DNA of 5,631 nucleotides from an uncultured Oscillibacter sp. GTDB lineage: Bacteria; Bacillota; Clostridia; Oscillospirales; Oscillospiraceae. Where the stretch lies: contig CAJUJW010000107.1 of the NCBI GenBank assembly GCA_910586735.1, positions 1-5,631 on the forward strand. Direction: 5' to 3'. Made by a program: the position numbers and the translations under genes. The notes under the pieces were generated by a model. It did not search any database. It was given only the letters and a program-made list of their open reading frames with translations, and had not been told where the DNA came from. Shown here piece by piece: positions 4,931 through 5,631 of this stretch. Every line of letters starts with the position of its first letter. Positions within the stretch are counted from its first letter, which is position 1.

Positions 4931-5631
4931 TTAGCCGGCGATGGTGGCCTGGAGATTGTCCAGCAGCTCCTGGACATTGCCGCCCAGGAGGGCCTGCTGC
5001 TCCACGTCGATGACGCCCTGCTTCACGTCGGCCCACTCGGCCTTGGCGGTGGGATAGAATTTGCAGGATCCCACGATATCAACCCAGGGGGCCATGCTCT
5101 CGTCGGCCTTGGCCACGATTTCGCCGCCGGCGGAGGTGGCGGGCAGGAAGCCCTCCATCAGCACCCAGTCGGAATAGCGGCTGTCCTCATAGAAGAAGTC
5201 GAAGAACTCCTTGATGGCCTCAATCTTTTCATCGGAGTCCTCGTTGTCGAAGACCATGAAGCGGTCCATAACGCCGGCGGAGACAGAGGCGCTGCCCCCG
5301 TTGGTGGGGATGGCCGCGAAGGCATAGTTGATCTGCTCCTCTTCCGGGGTATTGGCTTTGGCATAGTTGTCGGCAATGTAGGTGGGGATGGAGTTGGGGC
5401 CGATCATCATGGCCAGCTTGCCCGCGCCGAACAGGTCCTGGAGGTTATAGCGGGTCTCGTTGGCGGGGTCGGTGTTGGTCAGTTCAGCTTTCACCAGGCC
5501 GACGGCGTATTCAATGGCTTCCACGTTCTTGGGGTCGTTCAGGGTCCAGTTCCCGGAGGCGTCGGTGAAGTCGCTTCCGTTGTTCCAGATGTAGTAGGCA
5601 AAGGCGGCCTGGCCCTCGTCGGTGGTCATGT
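4931..5631 (-). CDS. Extracellular sugar-binding protein of the ABC importer (SBP_bac_1/MsmE-like), C-terminal part
   Basis: Solute-binding subunit that would capture the sugar outside the cell and deliver it to the two permeases downstream. The last 233 or so codons are present, ending in TAA at 4933-4931; the frame is open to the window edge, so the signal peptide, any lipobox cysteine and the first lobe lie outside. The Met encoded at 5629-5627 is internal. Family proteins are about 410-450 residues, so roughly half is visible. Typical features, counted from that Met: LNDPKNVEAIEYAVGLV at 30-46, the FGAGKLAMMIGP segment at 67-78, EGFLPATSAGG near 159-169, and a C-terminal helix ending VQELLDNLQATIAG. 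It is rich in acidic and aromatic residues (many W, Y, F), as expected for a carbohydrate cleft. Ligand identity is not readable; GlcNAc or a GlcNAc oligosaccharide is inferred from nagBA. Confidence 0.93.
   Translation of the reverse strand, partial: MTTDEGQAAFAYYIWNNGSDFTDASGNWTLNDPKNVEAIEYAVGLVKAELTNTDPANETRYNLQDLFGAGKLAMMIGPNSIPTYIADNYAKANTPEEEQINYAFAAIPTNGGSASVSAGVMDRFMVFDNEDSDEKIEAIKEFFDFFYEDSRYSDWVLMEGFLPATSAGGEIVAKADESMAPWVDIVGSCKFYPTAKAEWADVKQGVIDVEQQALLGGNVQELLDNLQATIAG

Overview
The window is a GC-rich stretch (roughly 60% by eye) in which every supported gene lies on the minus strand, so the biological reading order runs from high to low coordinates. Strong AGGAGG-type ribosome binding sites, a Firmicutes-type NagB active-site motif and a lysine-rich CUT1 ATPase suggest a GC-rich clostridial bacterium, perhaps a gut Oscillospiraceae member. 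This placement is inference; there is no marker gene in the window.

Layout in reading order: (1) the C-terminal part of an extracellular sugar-binding lipoprotein/protein of an ABC importer (5631-4931, N-terminus outside the window); (2) a 161-bp gap with a strong 12-bp hairpin followed by a T-rich run, i.e. a leaky terminator or attenuator; (3) two CUT1 permeases joined by a 4-nt ATGA overlap (4769-3813 and 3816-2953); (4) a 147-bp gap that starts with a long AT-rich hairpin overlapping the permease stop codon; (5) nagB, glucosamine-6-phosphate deaminase (2805-2053), and nagA, N-acetylglucosamine-6-phosphate deacetylase (2062-941), overlapping by 10 nt; (6) a 225-bp gap with a good SigA-type promoter and a strongly structured leader; (7) the first 238 codons of the ABC importer's ATPase (715-1, C-terminus outside the window).

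Together this looks like an import-and-catabolism locus for an amino sugar. The ABC system would bring in N-acetylglucosamine or a GlcNAc-containing oligosaccharide; NagA removes acetate from GlcNAc-6-phosphate; NagB turns glucosamine-6-phosphate into fructose-6-phosphate and ammonia. An ABC importer does not phosphorylate its cargo, so a GlcNAc kinase is needed and is not in this window. The substrate is inferred from neighbours only.

I do not see a wholly new system. The least ordinary parts are non-coding: the private promoter and four-hairpin leader before the ATPase, and the two hairpins that divide the transporter and enzyme genes into segments that may be expressed at different levels.
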